Positions 9,517-18,923 of a stretch of 64,000 bases of DNA are shown here, piece after piece. Position numbers and translations under genes: made by a program. Source of the stretch: Methyloceanibacter stevinii (GTDB lineage: Bacteria > Pseudomonadota > Alphaproteobacteria > Rhizobiales > Methyloligellaceae). The notes under the pieces were generated by a model. It ran no database searches and was not told the origin of the DNA. It worked only from the letters and a program-made list of their open reading frames with translations. Location: assembly GCF_001723355.1 (NCBI RefSeq), contig NZ_LPWE01000011.1, forward strand, positions 310,001-374,000, written 5' to 3'. Position 1 is the first letter of the stretch, and each line of letters starts with the position of its first letter.

Positions 9517-10362
9517 ATGCGAACGGTACTGATCACAGGGACGTCTACGGGCATTGGTCAGATCACGGCCAAGGTCTTGGTATCAAAGGGCTGGCACGTC
9601 TTTGCCACCATGCGGAACCTCGACAAGAAGGGACCGCTGGAGAAGATGGTGAGGCAGGCCGACGGTCCCGGCCGCGTGACGTTCGTGGCGCTCGACGTGA
9701 CCGATCCGGCCTCGATCGAGGCCGCAGTGACGGACATTTTGTCCCAGACCGGCGGCACGCTCGACGCGGTCGTGCACAATGCGGGGGTCGCGATCGCCGG
9801 GGCTCATGAAGACCTGCCCGACGCCGAAATCCGGCGTGTCATGGAAACGAACTTCTTCGGCGTCCTCGGACTGACCCGCGCGCTCTTGCCGACGTTCCGC
9901 GCTCAGAAGCGCGGCCGCATCGTCTGTATCTCCAGCCAGTCGGCTTTTGCCGGTCAGCCCACCAACTCGATCTATTGCGCGTCGAAATGGGCCTTGGAGG
10001 GCTGGGCCGAGTCAATCGCCTACGAACTGGACCCGTTCGGCATCGATGTCATCCTTGTCGAGCCCGGCCCCTACAAGACCGAGATCTGGGAGGCCACCGA
10101 GCGGGTCACGCCGCCTGGCGGCCCCTATACCAACTGGGTGCGGCTGGTGATGCGCGGCGCCGATGCGCATGCAGCCAAGAATGCACGTGATCCCAAGGAA
10201 GTCGCGGACGTCGTGGCCAACGCGCTGGAGACGCCGCATCCGAAATTTCGGTATCCAGTCGGCTTTTTCGCGAAGCTCGATTTCTTCCTGCGCGGCAAAG
10301 TACCGAGCCGTTTCATTCGGCGCGGCACTACGCGCTATCTCGGTATTCCGCGCACGCGCTGA
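9517..10362 (+). CDS. short-chain dehydrogenase/reductase
   Basis: This is a classical SDR of 281 aa. It has the nucleotide-binding TGTSTGIG near the N-terminus, HNAG, catalytic Ser in VCISSQSAF, and YCASK (Tyr-x3-Lys), followed by VEPGPYKT. The substrate cannot be told from sequence. It is divergent from the AlkB-like gene, which suggests work on an oxidised hydrophobic substrate. It ends 2 bp before the exporter gene on the opposite strand. Confidence 0.9.
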   Translation: MRTVLITGTSTGIGQITAKVLVSKGWHVFATMRNLDKKGPLEKMVRQADGPGRVTFVALDVTDPASIEAAVTDILSQTGGTLDAVVHNAGVAIAGAHEDLPDAEIRRVMETNFFGVLGLTRALLPTFRAQKRGRIVCISSQSAFAGQPTNSIYCASKWALEGWAESIAYELDPFGIDVILVEPGPYKTEIWEATERVTPPGGPYTNWVRLVMRGADAHAAKNARDPKEVADVVANALETPHPKFRYPVGFFAKLDFFLRGKVPSRFIRRGTTRYLGIPRTR

Positions 10363-10364
10363 GC

Positions 10365-12718
10365 TTACGCCGACTTCGCTTCGGGCTCTTCGGTCTCATC
10401 CGACGCTGCCGTGGCTTCGCGCTTCTCGCGCGAGGGCCAGTAGCGCTCCATCGTCGACATGACGGCCGGCAGGAACAACAGCGCACCGATCACCGCAGAG
10501 GTCAGCACGATCACAACGATGGTTCCGTAGAGGGCCACTGTCGGCAGCTTGCTCAACATCGTCGTGCCGATACCGCCGGCGATGAGCACCGTGGCCATGA
10601 TGACGACAGGGCCGACATCCATGGTGGTCTTTCTGAGGGCGGCAGCCACGGAGTCCAAGCTCGCGCGCTCCAGGCGGTAGCGGGTGAGATAGTGGATGGT
10701 CGCGTCGACCGCGATGCCGAATCCGACCGCAAAGGCGACGAGGCTGGTGAACTCGAGGCCACCCTCCACGAGGTGCAGATAGGCGCCGCCCATGGCGATC
10801 GGGAACAGGTTCGGCAGGACGCTGGCAAGCCCGGCCCGCAGCGACCGCATGCCAACGCCGATCAGCACGAGAATAAGCCCGATGGCCGTGATCAGGCTGA
10901 TATTGAGCTGCTTGATCATCTCATGGCTAGCCGCCGACGACACCGGCACGATGCCGGTGACGGCGATTTCGAGTCCCGGGTTCTTGGCCTCGATCCGCCG
11001 CATCTTGCGCTCGACCTTGTCGAGGATCGGCGTCATCTCGTCGGACGTCATGGCGTGGAACTGTGCCGAGATGCGGATCGCGTTCTCATCGAGAGCCACG
11101 AAGCTCGCGGCGAAGTCCCGCGTGTTCTTTGCTTCCAGAAAACCGATCAGCCGGTCCTCACCCACTTCGCCGCCGCCGAGCCACTCCTCGACCGTATGGA
11201 GCGAGGTAACCGCACCGAAGGCGGGCTCGTCGTCGAGGACCTTATGGACCTGCCGAATGATCTCAATTGTCTTGTACGACTTCAGAGCGTGCTTCTTGGG
11301 GAAGTAGAGAAGCACTTCAAGGGTGCTCGCGCCCGCGAGCTTGCTGTCGTAGGCCTGGATCGCCTTCAGGGCCGTACTTTGCGGCGGCATGTTGTTGGCA
11401 TAGCTGTATTGCGGCTCGTTCAGGAAATGGAGCCAGAGACCGCCTGCGGTCAGCACCAGCCCGATCAGGGCGATGGCCCGTGGGAACGACGTGACCGCGT
11501 CCGCCGCCTTTTCGCAAAGGCCGTCGATGCCTTTCCGGAAAAGATCGGTCTTCTGAGTCTTGCCTTGGACCTTCTTGGCGAAGCCGCGAAGGAGGAGCAC
11601 GGACAGAGCCGGAACCATCAGCAGCGTGAGGATCAGCGACATGGCTGTACCGGACGCCGTGGTGATGCCGAAATGCGCGATGAACGAATGCGGCATCCAG
11701 ATCAGCGATGACATCGCCAGGGCCGTCGTCAAGGACGTCAGTACGCAGGCCGGTCCGACACGCCTTACAGATCCCTCGATCGCCTCCTCCAGGGGGTCGC
11801 CGCGTTCGAGACCTCGGCGTATCGAGAACAGCAAGTGCAGGCAGTTGGACAACACGATCACGAGGATGATCGTCGGCGCAATTCCGGTCAGCAGGTTGAT
11901 GTCCTGGCCAAACAGCCACATGCCGCCCCGCAGCCAGGCCACGGCAAGGATGGCGGGTACGACGGCGATAATGATGAGAGGAATGCTGCGCAGGAAAATC
12001 CAGCAGACGATGATCCCGAGTCCGACCGCGACGAGGCCGAACATTTGCTGGTCGCTCGAAAGCCCGGACAGAATTTCGTCGCGGATCACCGCAAGCCCGG
12101 TCAGGCGCGCAGTCACGTTGGTTCCGGCCAAGGTCTCTTGGGTGGTCTTGCCGATTTCGGCGACAAGCGCGCGTTCGGCCGCCTGTCCCTCGGTGTCCTG
12201 CGCCAATTGCTCCAGCGTGAGCGCGAAGACCGCGATGGTCCAGTCGTCGTCCAAGAGCTTGCCCTTCACCAGCGGGTGACTGGTTATCTCTTTTCGCGCG
12301 GCGTCGTTGTCTTGGAGTTTCGAGAGGTCTTCGGGAAGACCGGCAGGGACTCGGCGTCCTCGTCCTCGGGCGCCGTGACGGCGGTGAACATGGACAGCAC
12401 GCCGGTGACGCCGTCGATCTTCAGCAGATTGTCGCGAAGAGCGCGAAGCGCCTCGAGATCCTTGGTGTTGAACGGCGTCTCGGATTCCGTGACGATCTGA
12501 AGGTCGGGCTGGCTGGCGGGGAAACGCTCGTTGAGGAGATCGAGCTGGACGAATGCCGGATCGTCCGAGCGGAATATTTCGCGAACGTCACTTGAAAAGC
12601 GGTTATGGGTGGCGCCGAAAATTGCGAACGGCGTAATCACCGCGATGATTAGGAGGCATAACCAAGGATATCGTAGAGAAACGAGCCCGAGTTTCTCTAT
12701 TCCGAAACCAGCCGTCAT
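10365..12718 (-). CDS. MMPL/RND-family exporter (one frameshift)
   Basis: This large inner-membrane transporter has the RND/MMPL layout: an N-terminal helix (YPWLCLLIIAVITPFAIFG), a periplasmic domain, helix clusters with VAVGLGIIVCWIFLRSI and TIILVIVLSNCLHLLFSIRR, then a repeat of the same layout ending near VVIVLTSAVIGALLFLPAVM. The frame breaks near 12334 (cttcggg-aag). One added base joins LPVFPEDLSKLQDND to the rest and gives about 785 residues. The ATG at 12718 is chosen because GAGAGGAAG precedes it. HpnN-like hopanoid transporters have a similar layout, but the cargo is not known. Confidence 0.85.
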
Positions 12719-13285
12719 CGAAAATCTTCCTCTCAGTCGCGCGCCCCGAATCGATTCTACTTCTGCCCACCGGCGCAAACCATTAGCCCCGACCTGTAGC
12801 CTTAATTGGCGGACTTGAACAGGTGCCTTGGAACAGGTGCCGTACAGGACACCCCGTCCCGAAAACCCTGGGTTTTCCGCCCGTACTCGCCCGTTCCGTG
12901 GCCGTCTCCGTGCCGGTCATGCGGCGGGATGGGGTGAGAACTGCTTACGAGCCACTAGTGACGGAATCTCTAAGGCGTTCCAAAGGCGCCGGCAGCCAAT
13001 GATTGGCCGTGGTCGCCCCCGTGACACGGACTCGATAGGACGCCCCCGTGCGCCCCCTTGAGCTTGGAACCTTTTATACAGTGGTCTGAGTAGCAATCCA
13101 GTGAGGGTAGGGGCTTGCGCCGGGCGGTGGTGGCGCCGGCGGCCATCGGGCCCAACTGCGGCGACACGGCGCAGTTGGGAGGGCTGCCGCGTCGCTACAC
13201 TCTGTGCTGGCGAAGACTGGCGTGGATGTCACGGGGGTGACATGGGCACCGCACATCTTTGGCTGCGCAACTGGGGGAAACTGGC
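12719..13285. other. 567-bp intergenic region between the exporter and CoA-transferase genes
   Basis: No convincing gene is seen on either strand. It must hold the divergent promoters of the exporter and the CoA-transferase operon. It contains a 14-bp near-tandem repeat (GAACAGGTGCC at 12817 and 12831), the perfect hairpin at 13151-13179, and a ribosome site GGGGGAAA just before 13286. Confidence 0.6.
13151..13179. repeat. perfect 10-bp inverted repeat
   Basis: CCCAACTGCG (13151-13160) pairs exactly with CGCAGTTGGG (13170-13179) around a 9-nt loop. No T-run follows on either strand, so it is not a standard terminator. It lies about 107 bp before the CoA-transferase start and could be an operator or a leader hairpin. 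Confidence 0.7.
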
Positions 13286-13942
13286 ATGAGAGAAGCAATT
13301 TCGGCCGCCGCCGCCGCGGAGCTGATCCCGGACGGCGCGACCGTTCTGATTGGCGGCTTCATGGGGGTCGGCTCACCCCTCCGGCTCATCGATGCTCTTG
13401 TTGCTGCGGGGCGCAAAGATCTCACCGTCGTCGCGAACGATACGGCCATGCCGGGCAAGGCGATCGGCAAACTGGTAACCGCCGGCGCCGTCTCCAAGGC
13501 GATCGTCAGCCATATCGGCCTCAACCCCGAAACCCAGGCCAAGATGATTTCCGGCGAGATGGAAGTCGAACTCGTGCCTCAAGGGACGCTGGTCGAGCGC
13601 ATTCGCGCAGGCGGTGTCGGGCTTGGCGGTGTACTGACGGCCACGGGCATCGGGACGCCGGTCGAAGAGGGTAAGGAGAAGGTCGAAGTGAACGGCAAGC
13701 CTTACCTTCTCGAGATGCCCATCAAGGGTGACGTCGCTCTCCTTGCGGCGAGCCGGGCCGACTATGTGGGCAATCTGGAATTCTCGCTGACGGCCCACAA
13801 TTTCAATCCTGTCATGGCCCTGGCGGCCGAGACTGTCATCGCCGAGCCGGTGAGCATTGTCCCGATCGGCGTCATCCCGCCCGATGCGGTGAAGACGCCC
13901 GGTATTCTGATCGACCATTTGATTGAGAGGGCTCCCGCATGA
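13286..13942 (+). CDS. 3-oxoacid CoA-transferase, subunit A
   Basis: This 218-aa alpha subunit of a two-subunit CoA-transferase (ScoA/AtoD type) moves CoA between succinyl-CoA or acetyl-CoA and a 3-oxoacid. The motif GATVLIGGFMGVGSP is the family's N-terminal CoA-binding glycine loop, followed by PQGTLVERIRAGGVGLGG. The ATG at 13286 has GGGGGAAA 5-8 bp upstream; an earlier in-frame ATG has none. Its stop overlaps the subunit B start (ATGA). The exact acid substrate cannot be told from sequence. Confidence 0.9.
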   Translation: MREAISAAAAAELIPDGATVLIGGFMGVGSPLRLIDALVAAGRKDLTVVANDTAMPGKAIGKLVTAGAVSKAIVSHIGLNPETQAKMISGEMEVELVPQGTLVERIRAGGVGLGGVLTATGIGTPVEEGKEKVEVNGKPYLLEMPIKGDVALLAASRADYVGNLEFSLTAHNFNPVMALAAETVIAEPVSIVPIGVIPPDAVKTPGILIDHLIERAPA

Positions 13943-14592
13943 ACCCGAAGGAACGCATCGCGCGCCGCGTCGCGCTCGAGGTCAAGCCCGGCTCTCTCGT
14001 CAATCTCGGCATCGGCTTGCCGAGCATGGTCGCGAACTACCTGCCCGAGCAGGTCGATGTCTTCTTCCAGGCCGAGAACGGGGTGATCGGGCTTGGTGCC
14101 CGCCCGCCCGAAGGCATGGAAGATCCGAACCTGACGGATGCCGGCGGCGGCTTCGTCACCGCCGTCCCCGGCGCGGCATCCATCGACTCGGCCATGTCGT
14201 TCGGGATCATTCGCGGCGGCCATCTCGACATGACGGTGCTGGGCGGCCTGCAGGTCGACGAGCGCGGCTATCTCGCGAACTGGATGGTGCCCGGGAAGAT
14301 GGTGCCGGGTATGGGCGGCGCCATGGATCTTGTCGCCGGCGCCAAGCGCGTGGTCGTCGCCATGGTTCACACCGCGAAGGGAACGCCCAAGATCGTGCCG
14401 GAATGCGAGTTGCCGCTCACCGCCGTCCGCCGGGTCAGTCTGATCGTGACGGAAATGGCCGTGATCGAACCGACGGAAGAGGGGCTCGTCCTGCGCGAGG
14501 TGGCTTCCGATTCCAGCGTGGACGACGTCATCGCCGCCACTTCGGCGAAGCTGATTGTCGACGAACCGCCGTTGGAAATGAAGTTCGCGTAG
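13939..14592 (+). CDS. 3-oxoacid CoA-transferase, subunit B
   Basis: This 217-aa beta subunit (ScoB/AtoA type) carries the active-site Glu in QAENGVIGLG, which forms the glutamyl-CoA intermediate. Other family marks are LGIGLPSMVANYLP near the start and GGHLDMTVLGGLQVD. The start overlaps the subunit A stop, so the subunits are likely made in equal amounts. In a methylotroph this enzyme would link ketone bodies or polyhydroxybutyrate breakdown to acetyl-CoA (inference). Confidence 0.92.
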   Translation: MNPKERIARRVALEVKPGSLVNLGIGLPSMVANYLPEQVDVFFQAENGVIGLGARPPEGMEDPNLTDAGGGFVTAVPGAASIDSAMSFGIIRGGHLDMTVLGGLQVDERGYLANWMVPGKMVPGMGGAMDLVAGAKRVVVAMVHTAKGTPKIVPECELPLTAVRRVSLIVTEMAVIEPTEEGLVLREVASDSSVDDVIAATSAKLIVDEPPLEMKFA

Positions 14593-14628
14593 GTTCCGAC
14601 GGCTACACCGGACACGCACACGAAGCGA

Positions 14629-15332
14629 CTACCGCGGCGCCGCGGACCCGCGCCCCCGGAACAGCAGCACGAAAACGTAGAACAGCCAGACGCCGATGGC
14701 CGACACGGCGGCCGCCACATAGGTCCAGGCCGCCGCATCGAGAACGTGATCGACGCCGTCGATCTGCGTATCGCCCTCGATGATGCCGTGCGTCACGAGC
14801 AGGTTCTTCGCGCGGCGGCTGGCGTCGAACTCGACCGGTAGCGTCAGCAGCGCAAAGACGAAGGACGCGCCGAAGAGAATGACCCCGCTCCAGGTCAGGG
14901 CGTTGGTCTGAAGGACCAGACCCGCCACGAACAGCCATGGCGCGATCTGCCCGGCGAATTGTACGAAGGGCACCACATGGGTGCGGAATTCCATGGGCCC
15001 GTAATCCTCGGCGTCCTGGATCGCGTGGCCTGTTTCATGTGCGGCTATCCCTGCGGCCGCGACGCTCGGCGTGAAATAGACGTCCTGACTCAATCGCAGC
15101 ACTTTTGCGGCCGGATCGTAGTGATCGCTGAGGACCCCAGGCGTGGACTCGATGGCCACGTCCTGTAGCCCCTTGGCGTCCAGCAGGCGCCGCGCCACCT
15201 GCGCGCCGGTGATCCCGCTGGTGGTCCGCACCTGGGAATACTCCGTGACGTTCTTCTTGATCCGTGTCTGCGCATAGAAGCCCAGCAAGAGACCGGGTGC
15301 GACCAAGATCCAAAATAGCGGGTCTCGAACAT
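14629..15332 (-). CDS. YugP-like membrane zinc metallopeptidase
   Basis: The protein belongs to the neutral zinc metallopeptidase family of B. subtilis YugP. It shows HETGHAIQD (HExxH), GVLSDHYDPAAKVLRLS upstream of it, and hydrophobic helices around and after the site, ending in a C-terminal helix WLFYVFVLLFRG. The uninterrupted frame begins only at TTG 15306. An ATG at 15332 in another frame would add MFETR-LFWIL if one base is missing near 15318, which restores the usual N-terminal helix, so I take that as the likely start. Its cellular substrate is unknown. Confidence 0.8.
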
Positions 15333-15421
15333 GGTTCTCGCGGGAGGCACTGGGAGCGGACTGTCCCGGCAGATGGCTGACGAGCTTCGAAGAGCTCCGC
15401 CGCCGGGTCGCTCCTTTGAAA

Positions 15422-15532
15422 CTACCCGCGCCTCTTCCAGGTGTTGATTGCGAATGCGATGAGTACGGCGAGGATCACGCCAATCCCCACGGCAGCCAGC
15501 ACGCCCCAAATCGTGACGGTTTCGCCCTGCAT
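15422..15532 (-). CDS. 36-aa single-helix membrane protein
   Basis: This small frame starts at ATG 15532, four bases past the clear ribosome site GGGAGGATC. The product begins MQGETVTIWGVLAAVGIG, continues as a hydrophobic helix and ends INTWKRRG, an N-out/C-in single-span pattern by the positive-inside rule. It matches no family I know. It lies upstream of the YugP-like peptidase on the same strand and might assist it (inference). The strong ribosome site and full-length helix support a real gene. Confidence 0.55.
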   Translation of the reverse strand: MQGETVTIWGVLAAVGIGVILAVLIAFAINTWKRRG

Positions 15533-15633
15533 GGTGCGATCCTCCCAAGGCAACATGCCGCGCGCACATGCGCGCGCGACATCGGGAGTCTACGCTATTT
15601 TCGCGTGCCGCCTGAAGTCTTGCTTATGAGGTT

Positions 15634-16215
15634 TTATCGCGCCGGTCCCAGAGCCCAGACGCGTGTCGGCTGCTTGCTCCGCCCCAGGAGGCGCTTGAAC
15701 AAGCCACGATTGCGCGGCGCTGCCTGGACCTCGCGCGTTTCGCGCGGAGCCTGCGCAGCTTGGGGCGCCAAGGCCCGGCTGAAGAGGCCCCGCCGCTGAG
15801 GCGGAAGCGCCGCGGCGATGCGGTCGACAGCGGGTTCGGCCACCGGCTGCTTAGGATGTGTGGGCTCCTGGACGCTCGCGACCGTCGTGGGCTCATGCCG
15901 CTGGACGTCGGGTTGATCCTGCGCCGCCGTGTTGGCTGCAAGCGCCGGCGTATCGGCCGTGCCCGCAGAACTCGAACTCTGGCTGCCGTACGGCTCCGAG
16001 TTTTCGTTCGCGGCCAGCATCGTGGTCGCGGCCCGCGGGCGCATGCGAATGCCATCGCGGAGCGACCCGAGGGTCGGGCCCCAAGATGTCAGAAGCGGCT
16101 TATCGTTGTGGACGGGAATCTCGTTCGCGCTGAGTGCCATCTTGGACTCAGGGGGCTCAGTCAGCACATAGGCGATGCCGACGAGAAAAGCGATAAAGAG
16201 TATAAACCTTGTCAT
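15634..16215 (-). CDS. hypothetical membrane-anchored or secreted protein
   Basis: From ATG 16215 the product starts MTRFILFIAFLVGIAYVLT, an N-terminal membrane anchor or signal. The rest is hydrophilic, rich in Ala, Pro, Gln and Ser, with two related basic motifs, PQRRGLFSRAL and NRGLFKRLLGR, near the C-terminus. An upstream in-frame start exists but would put a charged stretch before the helix. About 193 aa. I recognise no domain. The low-complexity middle looks like a periplasmic linker. Confidence 0.5.
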   Translation of the reverse strand: MTRFILFIAFLVGIAYVLTEPPESKMALSANEIPVHNDKPLLTSWGPTLGSLRDGIRMRPRAATTMLAANENSEPYGSQSSSSAGTADTPALAANTAAQDQPDVQRHEPTTVASVQEPTHPKQPVAEPAVDRIAAALPPQRRGLFSRALAPQAAQAPRETREVQAAPRNRGLFKRLLGRSKQPTRVWALGPAR

Positions 16216-16588
16216 GGCCAGATCTCCGAACCTGGCCCCCCGTACCGTGTAGATGGGGGAGCGCGCGTCGCGTTTCAACCGGGCCCCTCGATTGATTGGG
16301 CGACAAGCCGCCTGTCCCCCCGAATCCGGACATCGGCGCGACGCCTCAAAGACGCTAGCGCATCGGTGCCCCCTGCGCTTCTTGTTCTTTCTCCGATGGT
16401 TAGCTCGGTTGGTTAGCGGCCATGGTTAGTGAAACCTTGGGGACCCTTGATCCGCCTTCAAACACGCGCGATCGCCGATCCATTGGTCCAAAGGACGAGA
16501 CAGGGAGGCCCTTGCAGGGGACGCGGAGACTGGCATTCTTGCACTGCAGCAAAATGAGCGATTCCCAAGAGCCAGGAAGGGGTACCCC
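16216..16588. other. 373-bp intergenic region upstream of serA
   Basis: No convincing gene is seen. It holds three GGTTAG units at exact 13-bp spacing (16398-16429) and the serA ribosome site (AGGAAGGGG) at its right end. Confidence 0.6.
16398..16429. repeat. three GGTTAG direct repeats at 13-bp spacing
   Basis: GGTTAG occurs at 16398, 16411 and 16424, each followed by 7 variable bases. The regular spacing in a non-coding region about 160 bp before serA could mark a cooperative protein binding site. Function is unknown. Confidence 0.5.
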
Positions 16589-18181
16589 ATGAGTGCGCTC
16601 TATAGTGTCCTGATCGCCGATCCGATCCACGCTTCGGGCCGCGATATTCTCGACAGCGACGCCCGCATTCGCGCCGATGTCGAAACAGGGCTCGACGAGG
16701 AGGCATTGATCGCGCGGATCGGCGACTATGACGCCCTGATCGTCCGTTCCAAGACCAAGGTGACCAAGCCCGTTATCGAGGCGGCGAGCCGCCTGCGGGC
16801 CGTCGGCCGTGCGGGGATCGGCGTCGACAACATCGACATCCCGTCCGCCACCGAGCGAGGGATCGTCGTCTTCAATACGCCGGACGCGAATGCCACGACC
16901 ACGGCGGAACTTTCCATCGCCCACCTGATGTCGCTCAGCCGCAATCTGCCGCAGGCGGACCGCGCCGTGCGAGGCGGCGAGTGGAAGCCCGCGCGTACTT
17001 CCGGCGTTGAGCTGTCGGGAAAGACCAGCGGCGTGATTGGTTTCGGGACGATCGGACGCCTTGTCGCCGAGCGATGTGCGTCCCTGAAGATGCGGGTGCT
17101 CGCCTACGACCCCTTCGTTGCGCCGGAGATCATGGCCCAGCACGGAGCTGAAGCCGCCGATCTTGAGACGCTGCTCGCATCCGCGGACTACGTCACGCTT
17201 CATTGCCCCTTGAGCGACAAGACGCATCACCTACTCGACGCGCCCCGCTTGACCTCGATGAAGCCAGGCGCCCGTATCATCAATTGCGCGCGGGGCGGCC
17301 TGATCGACGAGGCGGCGTTGCTCGATGCCCTGCAGAGCGGACACCTCGCCGGTGCCGCGCTCGATGTCTACGAAGCCGAGCCGCCAACCGGGTCTCCGCT
17401 CCTCGCGCTCGATAACATCGTTCTGACGCCGCATCTGGGCGCCTCGACGGAGGAGGCCCAGCAGGCGGTGAGCCTTCGCATCGCCGAGGACATGATCAAG
17501 TTCCTAAGCACTGGTGCCGCCGAGACAGCCGTCAATTTGCCCCGCGTTACTGCCGACCAGCTCACACAGACCGCGCCGTACCAGAGTTTGACCTATGCAC
17601 TCGGCCGTCTCGTGGGAGCGCTCTGCGAAGGGCCGATCTCACAATTGGACGTGCATCTGTTCGGCCGGGTGACAGAGTTGGATTCCCGGCCCATCACCGC
17701 CGAGGCACTGGTGGGGTTGCTCAGCCAGCGCATGACCGGGCGGGTGAACCGGGTCAACGCGGGCCATCTCGCCAAGGAGCAGGGCATCGAGGTCACCGAG
17801 TCGAGAACCGAGGAGGCGCGGGATTTCGTTTCGCTGGTGGAGATTTCGGCGCAGAGCGGCGGCCGTACGACGACTGTGGCGGGAACATTGCTCGGCGGCA
17901 GCCATGCGCGGCTTGTGCGGATCGACGGTTACGACGTGGAAGCCATCCCCAAGGGGAACTTCCTCTTCACGCGCCATCAGGATCGGCCGGGCGTCGTCGG
18001 CGCACTGGGCAGCATTTTGGGTCGTGAGAACATCAACATCTCGCGCATGCAGGTGGGCGTGGGCGATGACCCCGACACCGCCATTGCGCTGATCAGCATA
18101 TCGGCCTCCCTGTCGGCAGCGGCCATGGAGGAGATCCGGTCGTTGCCGCCCATCGAGCAGGCCGTTGGCTTTGCGTTGTGA
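16589..18181 (+). CDS. serA: D-3-phosphoglycerate dehydrogenase
   Basis: SerA oxidises 3-phosphoglycerate to 3-phosphohydroxypyruvate, the first step of serine synthesis. The 530-aa protein is the long form: substrate/NAD domains with GFGTIGR, the catalytic Arg in INCARGGLIDEAAL and His in LTPHLGAST, then an intervening domain, and a C-terminal ACT domain (HQDRPGVVGALGSILGRENINISRMQVG) that usually senses serine. A ribosome site (AGGAAGGGG) precedes the ATG. It overlaps serB by 4 bp. Serine supply is of special weight in serine-cycle methylotrophs (inference). Confidence 0.96.
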   Translation: MSALYSVLIADPIHASGRDILDSDARIRADVETGLDEEALIARIGDYDALIVRSKTKVTKPVIEAASRLRAVGRAGIGVDNIDIPSATERGIVVFNTPDANATTTAELSIAHLMSLSRNLPQADRAVRGGEWKPARTSGVELSGKTSGVIGFGTIGRLVAERCASLKMRVLAYDPFVAPEIMAQHGAEAADLETLLASADYVTLHCPLSDKTHHLLDAPRLTSMKPGARIINCARGGLIDEAALLDALQSGHLAGAALDVYEAEPPTGSPLLALDNIVLTPHLGASTEEAQQAVSLRIAEDMIKFLSTGAAETAVNLPRVTADQLTQTAPYQSLTYALGRLVGALCEGPISQLDVHLFGRVTELDSRPITAEALVGLLSQRMTGRVNRVNAGHLAKEQGIEVTESRTEEARDFVSLVEISAQSGGRTTTVAGTLLGGSHARLVRIDGYDVEAIPKGNFLFTRHQDRPGVVGALGSILGRENINISRMQVGVGDDPDTAIALISISASLSAAAMEEIRSLPPIEQAVGFAL

Positions 18182-18834
18182 CCGTGTCCGCCAAGCCCTT
18201 CGACGTCGTCTGCTTCGACTGTGACAGCACCCTCAGCCGGGTGGAAGGCATCGACGAATTGGCGCGCCGTGCCGGCGCCGAGAAGGAGGTCGCCCCGCTC
18301 ACGGCGGCGGCCATGGCCGGCGAGTTGGCGCTTGATGCCGTATACGGGAGGCGCCTGGACCTCGTGCGGCCCGACCGGGCGGCGGTCGAATGGCTGGCGC
18401 AGCTCTACGTGGAGCAGATGGTCCCCGGGGCAGAGGAGTCGGTGCGGGCCCTGCGCGGCGCCGGGACGGACGTTCACATTATCAGCGGCGGACTGAGGCA
18501 GGCGATTCTGCCCTTGGCAGACACGCTCGGCGTGCCGGTGGCGAATGTCCACGCCGTCGACGTGATGTTCGGCGGTGACGGGGCCTATTGCGATTTCGAC
18601 CGGAACTCGCCCCTGGCCCAGCCAGGGGGCAAGGCGGAGGTCTGCCGCGTATTGAGCGGCGGGGAACGGTCGGTGGCTCTCGTCGGCGACGGCGCGACGG
18701 ACATAGAAGCGCGTGAGGCCGGTGCCTTTATCGTCGGTTTCGGCGGCGTGGTCGTTCGCGACACCGTGAAATCGGGCGCCGACATCTTCGTCGCCGGGCC
18801 GTCGCTCACGGCGGTCCTCGACGCGCTCTTGTAA
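18178..18834 (+). CDS. serB: HAD-family phosphoserine phosphatase
   Basis: The protein dephosphorylates phosphoserine in serine synthesis (family role). The 218-aa sequence has the HAD motifs DCDST near residue 14 (nucleophile Asp), SGG in VHIISGGLRQ, a Lys in GGKAEVCR, and GDGATDIEA. It starts with GTG overlapping the serA stop (GTGA), so it is translationally coupled. The adjacent serA makes phosphoserine phosphatase the best call, though the serine aminotransferase gene is not beside them. Confidence 0.88.
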   Translation: MTVSAKPFDVVCFDCDSTLSRVEGIDELARRAGAEKEVAPLTAAAMAGELALDAVYGRRLDLVRPDRAAVEWLAQLYVEQMVPGAEESVRALRGAGTDVHIISGGLRQAILPLADTLGVPVANVHAVDVMFGGDGAYCDFDRNSPLAQPGGKAEVCRVLSGGERSVALVGDGATDIEAREAGAFIVGFGGVVVRDTVKSGADIFVAGPSLTAVLDALL

Positions 18835-18851
18835 AGAACGCGTTGTGGCAA

Positions 18852-18887
18852 TCAAGAAAATGGGAGGCACCGATCAGCGCCTCCCAT
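18852..18887 (-). terminator. intrinsic terminator of the coiled-coil protein gene
   Basis: ATGGGAGGC (18860-18868) pairs with GCCTCCCAT (18879-18887). Read on the minus strand, the hairpin runs into a T-rich stretch (complement of aagaaaa at 18854-18860). It lies 36 bp after the stop of the minus-strand gene at 18924. Confidence 0.75.
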
Positions 18888-18923
18888 GAACGTCTCGCAT
18901 CAGGTCTGTGACGTCGAGGGACG

